Assembly: GCA_023249275.1 (NCBI GenBank)
Contig: JAHFCV010000137.1
Coordinates: forward strand, 1-6,247
Length of the DNA: 6,247 nt
Source of the DNA: Candidatus Methanoperedens sp.
GTDB taxonomy: Archaea; Halobacteriota; Methanosarcinia; Methanosarcinales; Methanoperedenaceae
Direction of reading: 5' to 3'
The translations under genes were made by a program, and so were the position numbers. Of the stretch, positions 1 to 5,903 are shown piece by piece. Below the pieces are notes generated by a model. That model was not told where the DNA came from, did no database searches, and saw only the letters and a list, made by a program, of their open reading frames with translations. Within the stretch, counting starts at the first letter, position 1, and the number at the start of each line of letters is the position of its first letter.

Positions 1-1650
1 ATGTTCCTGAATACCATGGGAACAGCAACATATTCATTTCATGCAAAGGAAGTGGCAAAAACCCTGAGAGCCACAGCCCTTGGAAAAACACCTTTCCAGA
101 TTAAGGACGAGGCAAAACTCCGAAGTCTTGCAGAGAAGCTGGGAATAAAAACAGGGCAGAGCATCAGTATTATCGCTCCAGCGGTGGCTGATGCCATGCT
201 GGAAAGCATCAATGCGGATTCGGATGAAGAGCTTGCCAATGTTCTCCTCTTTGCTCCCAAGTCAAGGATAGAGCTGTGGCGAAAACTCGGCATCCTTCCG
301 GGGGGACCTCTTCATGAAGTAATGGATGCTGTTTCAAGCACGATGACAAATATCGACGGGGATTATGTTTCTCTGGCAAAAAAAGCCCTGCGCCTTGGTA
401 TTTCCTGCATATACGGCTCGCAGATACCGCTTGAAATGGGACAGGACATACTTTTCGGGACTCCCCAGCCCCATGCTGTCAATGTAGACCTCGGGATCAT
501 AGACCCTACCTATGTTAATATTGCTGCCAACGGTCATGAACCTTTTATCGGCGCAGCTCTCATAAAAGCCGCCCATGAGGCAAAGAACCAGGAAAATGCA
601 AAGAAAGCAGGCGCTAAAGGCCTGCACATCATCGGCTCCATAGAGACAGGGCAGGAGCTTGTACAGAGATTCCAGATAGATGACGTATTTGTGGGAATGA
701 CTGGTAACTGGCTGTCTATCGAACCCGCGCTTGCAACAGGCGGAATAGACGTCTTTGCAATGGATATGAACTGCTCACCTCCTGGAATGGGGTCATATCA
801 GGAGAAATATAATACCACCCTTATCTCTGTTTCAAAACTTGTTAACGTCCCGGGAATGAAAGACCAGATAGTGTACAAGCCGGAAAAAGTGGCAGAACAG
901 GCACAGAAGCTTATAGACATTGCTATCGAGAACTTCAAGAAGAGGAAGGGGAAAGTCACGAACAAGTCAAACAGGAAGCAAAATGCTGTAATCGGTTTCT
1001 CGGCAGAAGCATGCCTTGGCGCTCTTGGCGGCACTCTTGACCCCTTGCTTGATGTCATAAAGAAAGGAACCCTAAAAGGCGTGGTGGCTCTTGTGAGCTG
1101 CACAACGCTGCGTGACGGCGGTCAGGATATCAACACATTGAAGATGGCTCGTGAACTTATCAAGCGCGATATACTTGTCATAAGCGCAGGATGCGGCAAT
1201 GCAGCCCTCCAGGTAGGAGGTCTTACCACGCTTGAGGCAAAGCAGGAAGCAGGTCCCGGACTTAAAGCGGTATGCGAATTGCTTAAAATCCCGCCAGTGC
1301 TCAGCTTCGGCACATGCACAGATACGGGAAGAATCACTCTTCTTGTCACCGCTGTTGCAGATGCTCTCGGAGTCGACCCGTCGCAGCTTCCAGTTGCAGT
1401 AACAGCACCTGAGTACATGGAGCAGAAGGCAACCATAGACGCCATCTTTGCCCTGGCTTTTGGTCTGTATACCCATGTGGCACCAATGCCTCCGGTGGGC
1501 GGAGCGCCCCGTCTTGTGAAACTCCTCACAGAGGATATTGAAGGGTTGACTGGCGGAAAGCTCGCTGTCCAGACCGATATGGTTGAGGCAGCAAACGGCA
1601 TCGAGGCGCATATCAACAAAAAGAGAAAGGCGCTTGGACTGCCGGTATAA
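1..1650 (+). CDS. cooS: Ni-CODH-like (CooS-family) catalytic subunit with non-canonical active site, 5' end outside window
   Basis: The 549 visible residues align end to end with the anaerobic Ni-CODH catalytic subunit, which normally oxidises CO to CO2 at a buried Ni-Fe-S C-cluster. The frame is open at base 1, and residue 1 corresponds to about residue 83 of Carboxydothermus CODH-II. The first ATG is therefore probably internal, and the B/D-cluster cysteines lie upstream of the window. C-cluster ligand positions, mapped from remembered family motifs, are His179 (GHEP, His261 in CODH-II), Cys258 (DMNC, Cys333), Cys367 (VSC, Cys446), Cys398 (AGCG, Cys476) and Cys439 (GTCTD, Cys526); Lys476 matches Lys563. 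The Fe-ligand Cys295, normally in GICCTG, is replaced: the segment reads GSIETG, putting Glu215 there. The proton-relay His93 position is Tyr11. The C-terminus ends in GLPV, as is typical. The family assignment is firm; CO oxidation is not, and the altered ligand set suggests a modified or HCP-like cluster. A convergent copper-protein gene follows. Confidence 0.9.
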   Translation: MFLNTMGTATYSFHAKEVAKTLRATALGKTPFQIKDEAKLRSLAEKLGIKTGQSISIIAPAVADAMLESINADSDEELANVLLFAPKSRIELWRKLGILPGGPLHEVMDAVSSTMTNIDGDYVSLAKKALRLGISCIYGSQIPLEMGQDILFGTPQPHAVNVDLGIIDPTYVNIAANGHEPFIGAALIKAAHEAKNQENAKKAGAKGLHIIGSIETGQELVQRFQIDDVFVGMTGNWLSIEPALATGGIDVFAMDMNCSPPGMGSYQEKYNTTLISVSKLVNVPGMKDQIVYKPEKVAEQAQKLIDIAIENFKKRKGKVTNKSNRKQNAVIGFSAEACLGALGGTLDPLLDVIKKGTLKGVVALVSCTTLRDGGQDINTLKMARELIKRDILVISAGCGNAALQVGGLTTLEAKQEAGPGLKAVCELLKIPPVLSFGTCTDTGRITLLVTAVADALGVDPSQLPVAVTAPEYMEQKATIDAIFALAFGLYTHVAPMPPVGGAPRLVKLLTEDIEGLTGGKLAVQTDMVEAANGIEAHINKKRKALGLPV

Positions 1651-1665
1651 CCGGTGTGCTGGCTC

Positions 1666-1694
1666 AAAAAAACGATGCGGGAAAACCCCGCATC
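1666..1694 (-). terminator. Hairpin plus T7 tract ending the cupredoxin transcript
   Basis: A perfect 8-bp stem (GATGCGGG at 1674-1681 pairing with CCCGCATC at 1687-1694) closes a 5-base loop. On the minus strand it is followed after one base by seven T residues (A7 on the plus strand, 1666-1672). It lies between two convergent genes, 40 bp past the end of the minus-strand gene. On the plus strand only a weak TATATTATA stretch follows, so it may block read-through from the cooS side less efficiently. Confidence 0.65.
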
Positions 1695-1733
1695 TATATT
1701 ATACCGATGAGATATAAAAGGGAATTAGACAGG

Positions 1734-2078
1734 TTATGTAACAATTACTTTCCCGCGCATACTCGGATGGATATGGCACTGATACTCAAATGACCCTGCT
1801 TCGTTAAATGTAAAGCTATATGTCTGTCCCTGATTCAAGGTTTCTGAACTGAAAACATCGCCTGTTACGGTGTGCGGTGCGCTATCTTTATTTGTCCAGG
1901 TCACGGCTGTTCCTTTTGCGATTGTTATGGTTGCGGGATTAAACGCAAAACCTTTTATCTCTATTGTATTGGTTGTTTGTGGCACCTGAGCCGGTTGCGT
2001 CTCTGGTTTGGGTCCATAAGTACATCCGCTAATTAACACCACCAATACCAACAGTCCGATAATCCATGTCTTTTTCAT
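1734..2078 (-). CDS. Amicyanin/plastocyanin-like type 1 copper lipoprotein
   Basis: A 114-residue small blue-copper (cupredoxin) electron carrier. Residues 1-18 form a lipoprotein signal: Lys2-Lys3, a hydrophobic stretch at 5-17 and the lipobox LISGC with Cys19. The mature protein is thus expected to be tethered to the outer face of the cytoplasmic membrane. A short Pro/Gln/Thr-rich linker (22-37) leads to the beta-sandwich domain (about 38-114). Type 1 copper ligands are all visible: His69 (APHTV), Cys101, His104 and Met107 in CHIHPSM. The Cys-X2-His-X2-Met loop and the following RGKVIV match amicyanin more closely than plastocyanin. GAAGG (2085-2089 on the minus strand) sits 6 bases before the ATG. 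The redox partner is unknown. The gene is transcribed towards cooS and away from the regulator gene, so it is not in an operon with either. Confidence 0.9.
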   Translation of the reverse strand: MKKTWIIGLLVLVVLISGCTYGPKPETQPAQVPQTTNTIEIKGFAFNPATITIAKGTAVTWTNKDSAPHTVTGDVFSSETLNQGQTYSFTFNEAGSFEYQCHIHPSMRGKVIVT

Positions 2079-2113
2079 TTTTAACCTTCGTTAATAATCT
2101 TGTATATCTTCAC

Positions 2114-2130
2114 TATATATTCCTTTTGGC
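2114..2130 (-). promoter_or_regulatory. Putative archaeal TATA box with BRE for the cupredoxin gene
   Basis: Read on the minus strand, a purine-rich BRE-like stretch (CCAAAAGGA) runs directly into ATATATA. A start about 25 bases downstream would fall near 2090, leaving a short leader that just contains the GAAGG ribosome site. Spacing fits archaeal promoters, but the spacer is AT-rich, so chance TATA matches are easy. Confidence 0.4.
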
Positions 2131-2135
2131 TCTGG

Positions 2136-2148
2136 TAATGTGACATTA
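2136..2148. promoter_or_regulatory. 13-bp perfect dyad, candidate operator site 1
   Basis: TAATGT-G-ACATTA is a perfect inverted repeat around a central G at 2142. It lies just upstream of the putative cupredoxin TATA/BRE. Its core AATGTGACAT recurs at 2221-2230 in the same intergenic region. It could bind a dimeric regulator, for example the XRE protein encoded next door; that link is inference. Confidence 0.4.
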
Positions 2149-2176
2149 TAAATCATGTTATTTTTTGAAATTTATT

Positions 2177-2191
2177 AGAAAATTATAAATA
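2177..2191 (+). promoter_or_regulatory. Putative BRE/TATA element for the regulator-ppsA operon
   Basis: AGAAAA followed by TTATAAATA resembles an archaeal BRE plus TATA box. A transcription start about 25 bases downstream would lie near 2212-2216, giving a leader of about 48 bases and placing the second AATGTGACAT site just inside the transcript start. TTATATGC at 2202-2209 is an alternative TATA. The region is very AT-rich, so the choice is uncertain. Confidence 0.3.
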
Positions 2192-2220
2192 ATAGACACT
2201 GTTATATGCATAATCAAATA

Positions 2221-2242
2221 AATGTGACATAACATATAACAT
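2221..2242. promoter_or_regulatory. Candidate operator site 2: AATGTGACAT plus tandem ATAACAT pair
   Basis: The second AATGTGACAT (2221-2230, core dyad ATGT-G-ACAT) overlaps two head-to-tail copies of ATAACAT (2229-2235 and 2236-2242). An inverted copy of ATAACAT lies at 2155-2161, beside site 1. The cluster sits between the putative TATA elements and the ribosome site of the regulator gene, a typical place for repression. Confidence 0.4.
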
Positions 2243-2250
2243 ATTTATTT

Positions 2251-2255
2251 AGGAG
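2251..2255 (+). promoter_or_regulatory. Ribosome binding site fixing the TTG start of the regulator
   Basis: AGGAG stands 6 bases before a TTG codon at 2262. No in-frame ATG at suitable spacing is present, and the reading frame from TTG gives an intact HTH protein, so TTG is the likely start. Confidence 0.7.
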
Positions 2256-2261
2256 AATTGC

Positions 2262-2699
2262 TTGAAAATACCATCAAAACCATTGCTGTACATTCCCGGC
2301 TGGCTGGTCAGTTTTGAGAAAGATGCTGCGGGAGAGATACTCCTGACCCAGGATACAGGAGAAGTGATACGTGAATACAGGACGAGATATGGCATGTCTC
2401 AGGAAGAACTCGGGGATTTAATGAACCTGCGCCGTGAGTCAATTTCCCGCATTGAAAACGGTAGTGTGACTCCCACGCTTGATTTCGTTAAGAAATTTAT
2501 CAATACCGCGGCTTTGATTGAGGCAATCCGCGTTGAGAGGGCGCAGCATAAGGAAATCGATGTTTATTTTCTTGAGAATCTCGCAAAAGAGCTTGGTTTT
2601 AGCCGTGAAATGGCACTGAGCCTGATGAAAATTGCAGTTGAAAGTTACGATAAAAAACTCATTAAAATTCAAAAATCTTTAAAGGAGAAAAAATTATGA
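2262..2699 (+). CDS. XRE/Cro-type helix-turn-helix regulator, coupled to ppsA
   Basis: A 145-residue cytoplasmic DNA-binding protein. Residues about 32-80 form a Cro/CI-type HTH: the recognition unit runs from MSQEELGDLM (45-54) through RRESISRIENG (57-67), with the usual Gln47, Ser60 and Ile64-Glu65-Asn66-Gly67 positions. The N-terminal 31 residues (with IPGWLVSFEKD) and the helical, Lys-rich C-terminus (about 98-145) are not recognised. The C-terminus could mediate dimerisation or sense a ligand. The TGA stop overlaps the ppsA ATG (ATGA), so translation of the two is probably coupled. The most economical role is control of this operon, perhaps through the AATGTGACAT repeats upstream, but that is inferred from position only. 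No metal- or ligand-binding motif is visible. Confidence 0.85.
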   Translation: MKIPSKPLLYIPGWLVSFEKDAAGEILLTQDTGEVIREYRTRYGMSQEELGDLMNLRRESISRIENGSVTPTLDFVKKFINTAALIEAIRVERAQHKEIDVYFLENLAKELGFSREMALSLMKIAVESYDKKLIKIQKSLKEKKL

Positions 2700-4978
2700 C
2701 AGAGGATTCGGTTGTATGGCTTGAAGAGGTCGGGAAAGAAGATATAGCGATTGTAGGCGGAAAGGGCGCAAGCCTTGGCGAGATGCTGCGGGCTGAACTG
2801 CCCGTCCCCACTGGATTTGCAGTAACGGCGCAGGCTTTTAGAAGGTTCATAGATGAAAACGGGATTAGCGATGAGCTTTTCAGCTCGCTTGAAGTGGATG
2901 TTGATAACGCTGAAATTCTCAGGGAAGCTGAGAAAAATGCAAAAAAAATTATCATGGGAGCAAAAATTCCGGTAGATATTGAAAAGAGCGTCAGGTCAAA
3001 ATATAAAGAACTGTGCAAAAGAGAGGGGAACGAGGCTTTCGTGGCAGTGCGTTCAAGCGCCACAGCCGAAGATTTACCCGATGCCAGTTTCGCAGGTCAA
3101 CAGGATACCTTCCTGAATGTTAAAGGAGAGAAAAACGTAATGGAAGCCGTCAAGAAATGCTGGGCGTCGCTTTACGGCGCGCGGGCTATCTATTACCGCG
3201 TGAAGCAGGGATTCGACCATCGCAAAGTCAATCTCTGCGCCGTTGTGCAGTTGATGGTGGATGCCGAAAAAGCAGGCGTCATGTTCTCATCCCATCCTTC
3301 CACAGGCGAGCCGGTCACCATAATCGAAGGCGCATGGGGGCTTGGTGAAACAGTGGTATCAGGGGCGGTTTCTCCTGATTATTATGTTGTGGATAATAAG
3401 TCAAGGAACATAACAGAGCGCAAGGTTGCCACCAAAAACGTAATGCACACAAAAGACCCCAAAACCGGAAAAACCATCGATCTTCCTGTGCCTGCAGATA
3501 AGAAAAATGCAAAAGTGCTTGACGATGATGAGATATTGAAACTGGTTGAATTTGGAGAGGTCTTAGAAGAGCTTTACGGCATCCCGCAGGACATAGAGTG
3601 GGCGATTAAGAATAAAGAGATATTCATTCTCCAGTCAAGACCAATTACTACAATAAAGAAGAAAAAAGAATCAAAAGAAAAGGTCGCTACATCTGCAATA
3701 CTGGAAGGGCTGGGAGCATCGCCGGGAATCGCATACGGTGAAGCAAAGCTCGTTTCTGACGCCAGTGAACTTGGAAAGGTCAAGAACGGCGATATACTTG
3801 TGGCTGTGATGACCACCCCAGATATGGTGCCGGCGATGAAACGCGCAGCAGCTATCGTAACAGACGAGGGCGGGCTGACCTGCCATGCCGCCATCGTGTC
3901 GCGCGAGCTGGGCTGCCCTGCGGTTGTGGGAACACGGAAAGCAACCCAATTATTGACCGACGGCATGAAGATAACCGTGGACGGCGAAAAAGGGCTTGTG
4001 TTTGAAGGGAAAAAAGAGGCTGTGGCTCCTGCGGCAGTGCATCCTGAAAAGACGCATGTTTCTTTTGCCAAACCAAAACCCATAACCGCAACCGAGGTGA
4101 AGGTGAATGTCTCTATTCCCGAAGCAACAGCGCGCGCAGTTGAAACGCAGGCTGACGGCGTTGGGCTTCTTCGCATCGAACACATGATACTTGGTCTTCC
4201 CAAGCATCCCAAGCAGTACATAAAGGAAGGAAAAGCTGACGAATATGTCAATGAACTTGTCTCGCGCATCCAGACTGTGGTAGATGCGTTTTACCCGAAG
4301 CCTGTGTGGGTCAGGACGCTGGATGCGCCCACGGATGAGTTCAGGGCTATGGAGGGCGGCGAGGGCGAACCGATTGAGCCGAACCCGATGCTTGGTTACC
4401 GCGGAATACGGAGAGACCTTATTGACACGGAGCATTTCGAGCTTGAGGTAAGGGCGTTCAAGGAATTAATCAAGCGCGGCTACAATAACATGGGCATCAT
4501 GATTCCTCTGGTGCAGCATCCTTCGGAGCTTCGCCGCGCAAAGGAGTTCATGCGCGAAAGAGGAATAGATTTTGGCAAAACCGAGATAGGGATAATGGTG
4601 GAAATACCAGCAGCGGCGCTCATAATCGACCAGTTCATAGCCGAGGGGCTGGATTTCGTGAGCTTCGGGACGAACGATTTAACGCAGTACACGCTTGCTG
4701 TGGACAGGAACAACGAGCATGTGGCGCATCTTTACAACGAATTGCACCCTGCAATCATGAAGCTCATCGAGCATGTGATTATCGAGTGCAATAAGGCTGG
4801 CGTGAAGACGAGCATCTGCGGGCAGGCTGGGAGCAACCCGAAGGTTGCGAAGCGGCTTGTGGAGCTTGGGATTACGAGTATCTCTGCGAATATAGATGCT
4901 GTGGAGGCTGTGCGCGATATGGTGGCGAGGACTGAGCTGCAGTTGTTGCTGAAGGGGGCGAGGGAGAGGAAAAATTAA
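2696..4978 (+). CDS. ppsA: Phosphoenolpyruvate synthase (pyruvate, water dikinase)
   Basis: A complete 760-residue PEP synthase (EC 2.7.9.2), which converts pyruvate, ATP and water to PEP, AMP and phosphate. It is the entry to gluconeogenesis in organisms that assimilate carbon through acetyl-CoA and pyruvate. The order of domains is normal: an ATP-grasp/PPDK N-terminal domain (about 18-320; GGKGASLGEM, VRSSAT with Arg119, ASFAGQQDTF at 130-139, EGAWGLGETV from 211, QSRP near 313); a swivelling phosphohistidine domain with GGLTCHAAI, phosphorylated at His397; and a PEP/pyruvate-binding barrel (GVGLLRIEHM 488-497, NPMLGYRG 563-570, SFGTNDLTQYTLAVDR 656-671, ICGQAGSNP with catalytic Cys708). 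Length is slightly below E. coli PpsA (792). GGAG (2684-2687) lies 8 bases before the ATG, which overlaps the regulator stop. No intein interrupts the conserved sites. The 3' third is noticeably richer in GC than the start. Confidence 0.96.
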   Translation: MTEDSVVWLEEVGKEDIAIVGGKGASLGEMLRAELPVPTGFAVTAQAFRRFIDENGISDELFSSLEVDVDNAEILREAEKNAKKIIMGAKIPVDIEKSVRSKYKELCKREGNEAFVAVRSSATAEDLPDASFAGQQDTFLNVKGEKNVMEAVKKCWASLYGARAIYYRVKQGFDHRKVNLCAVVQLMVDAEKAGVMFSSHPSTGEPVTIIEGAWGLGETVVSGAVSPDYYVVDNKSRNITERKVATKNVMHTKDPKTGKTIDLPVPADKKNAKVLDDDEILKLVEFGEVLEELYGIPQDIEWAIKNKEIFILQSRPITTIKKKKESKEKVATSAILEGLGASPGIAYGEAKLVSDASELGKVKNGDILVAVMTTPDMVPAMKRAAAIVTDEGGLTCHAAIVSRELGCPAVVGTRKATQLLTDGMKITVDGEKGLVFEGKKEAVAPAAVHPEKTHVSFAKPKPITATEVKVNVSIPEATARAVETQADGVGLLRIEHMILGLPKHPKQYIKEGKADEYVNELVSRIQTVVDAFYPKPVWVRTLDAPTDEFRAMEGGEGEPIEPNPMLGYRGIRRDLIDTEHFELEVRAFKELIKRGYNNMGIMIPLVQHPSELRRAKEFMRERGIDFGKTEIGIMVEIPAAALIIDQFIAEGLDFVSFGTNDLTQYTLAVDRNNEHVAHLYNELHPAIMKLIEHVIIECNKAGVKTSICGQAGSNPKVAKRLVELGITSISANIDAVEAVRDMVARTELQLLLKGARERKN

Positions 4979-5001
4979 GCGAAATTGAAGAGAATATTCT
5001 T

Positions 5002-5769
5002 ATGAATGAAAATGTAGTGCAGGCTATTCTTTCCTACGGTGATAGATATTGCAAAGAAATTCAGAACCAATATAACAAAGATTACCTTAAGGAAAATTGG
5101 TGGGAGGCATTAAAGTTCTTTTTTGGAAGAGCCTTCTATCAAGGCAGACAAGAAGGCATGTCTGAGAAGGTCGATAAAGCTGCTGTTGATGTGCTTGAGA
5201 TTGAAGTATCTATTTTAAAAACGTGTTTTGAGAATAAAAACTGGGAACTCCTGAAAGAAAAACTTAAAGAAAAGATTGGAAGAGGTAAAGTTGGAAAAGC
5301 TAGGGATGTGGAAATGGTTATCAGCACATTAAAGTACGTAAGTAGGCTCCCAAACAGGAACATGATTGTTCACTCAGTTGAACGTATCAACTCAGGTAAA
5401 ATTGAGGATCATTATAAAGAGCTTCAATATCAGTATAACCAAGCCAATGGCATTTTCCAAGTCGGTCCAAAGATCGCATCTTTATATCTTCGTGACGTTG
5501 TTTCGCTGTTCCAACTTGAAGATAAATTATCCGACTACGACTATATTTATTTGCAACCAATTGATACATCGGTCAGAAAAGTTGCTATTAAAATGGGTTT
5601 AGTAACAAATGCTGAGACTGATGTAAACGATGACGAAATAAGAGTAAATATTGTAAAACTGTGTCAAAAATTCCGATGTTCTCCGTTACAATTTAATCAT
5701 GGTGCATGGTATACTGGAAACTATGCCTTTGACCTTCTATTTGAAAATCTGGCGAAACAACGTGTATGA
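5002..5769 (+). CDS. Helix-hairpin-helix DNA glycosylase-like protein (HhH-GPD superfamily, possibly AGOG-like)
   Basis: A 255-residue protein not identified with certainty. GIFQVGPKIAS (150-160) resembles the helix-hairpin-helix of base-excision glycosylases (GVGRKTA in endonuclease III), putting Lys157 at the catalytic Lys position. QPIDTSVRKVA (185-195) resembles the following VDTHVxRV segment, putting Asp188 at the catalytic Asp. The Lys-Asp gap of 31 is longer than in Nth (18) and close to the 32 remembered for archaeal 8-oxoguanine glycosylase AGOG. PLQ...W...GN near 228-240 also recalls AGOG. No C-terminal FeS-type cysteine loop is seen. If active, it would remove damaged bases and nick DNA. 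ATG is the first start codon after an in-frame stop at 4933; only a weak GAAGAG precedes it. It starts 23 bp after ppsA and could be read through from it. It is clearly more AT-rich than ppsA, suggesting separate origin. Confidence 0.6.
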   Translation: MNENVVQAILSYGDRYCKEIQNQYNKDYLKENWWEALKFFFGRAFYQGRQEGMSEKVDKAAVDVLEIEVSILKTCFENKNWELLKEKLKEKIGRGKVGKARDVEMVISTLKYVSRLPNRNMIVHSVERINSGKIEDHYKELQYQYNQANGIFQVGPKIASLYLRDVVSLFQLEDKLSDYDYIYLQPIDTSVRKVAIKMGLVTNAETDVNDDEIRVNIVKLCQKFRCSPLQFNHGAWYTGNYAFDLLFENLAKQRV

Positions 5770-5818
5770 ATAGAGTTACCCCGAAATTCTTAATACCCTG
5801 AAACGGCATGGAATAATT
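5770..5818. other. Short spacer with no recognised feature
   Basis: These 49 bases between the glycosylase-like gene and the hicB-like remnant hold no clear hairpin, T-tract or promoter. The glycosylase-like transcript therefore lacks a visible terminator and may run into the toxin-antitoxin pair. Confidence 0.5.
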
Positions 5819-5899
5819 ATGAAAGTGTTAAACTATCGTATCCTGCTCAGGAATGAGCCTGAGGGAGGCTATATAACGATGTATAAATGCATAAGGTGA
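5819..5899 (+). pseudogene. Remnant of a HicB-like antitoxin N-terminus
   Basis: A 26-codon frame starts with MKVLNYRILLRNEPEGGYI, closely resembling the first beta-strands of HicB antitoxins (Tyr-Arg-Ile-x-Leu ... Glu-Gly-Gly-Tyr). It then diverges and stops at TGA (5897-5899), where an intact HicB would continue with a PxLPGC-type segment. No HicA partner is visible. The frame ends inside the ribosome site of the next antitoxin gene, so the downstream module may have landed in, or been joined to, a broken hicB. There is no convincing ribosome site before its ATG. A chance short frame remains possible. Confidence 0.45.
5870..5876 (+). promoter_or_regulatory. Possible TATA box for the toxin-antitoxin pair
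   Basis: TATATAA preceded by purine-rich GAGGGAGGC lies 27 bases before the antitoxin ATG. A start about 25 bases on would give a nearly leaderless transcript, although AAGGTGAT (5893-5900) also offers a modest ribosome site. TATAAATG at 5882-5889 is a rival but too close to the ATG. Confidence 0.25.
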
Positions 5900-5903
5900 T
5901 GGT

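Noticed and set aside
1..6. ATG at base 1 as the true start of the cooS-like gene
   Set aside because: It aligns to an internal position about 83 residues into the family, the cluster-binding N-terminus would be missing, and no upstream sequence is available to judge a ribosome site.
1642..1654. Small dyad CCGGT-ATA-ACCGG overlapping the cooS stop codon
   Set aside because: A 3-base loop and 5-bp arms with no following T-tract; too small to call a terminator beside the stronger hairpin at 1674-1694.
1072..1667. Long minus-strand open frames opposite cooS (up to 181 codons)
   Set aside because: They lie antisense to a clearly conserved protein, show no family resemblance and have no ribosome site; they follow from its codon use.
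2201..2215. Palindromic TATGCATA as an operator
   Set aside because: Only 8 bp in an AT-rich spacer and not repeated; easily chance.
3574..4435. Long minus-strand frames opposite ppsA (up to 231 codons)
   Set aside because: The plus strand encodes intact conserved PEP synthase motifs throughout; these are antisense shadows.
3870..4840. Possible intein in ppsA, as known in the Methanocaldococcus PEP synthase
   Set aside because: The phosphohistidine and catalytic Cys motifs are uninterrupted and total length is normal at 760 residues.
5366..5602. Plus-strand 78-codon frame inside the glycosylase-like gene
   Set aside because: It overlaps the longer gene in another frame, lacks a ribosome site and resembles nothing.
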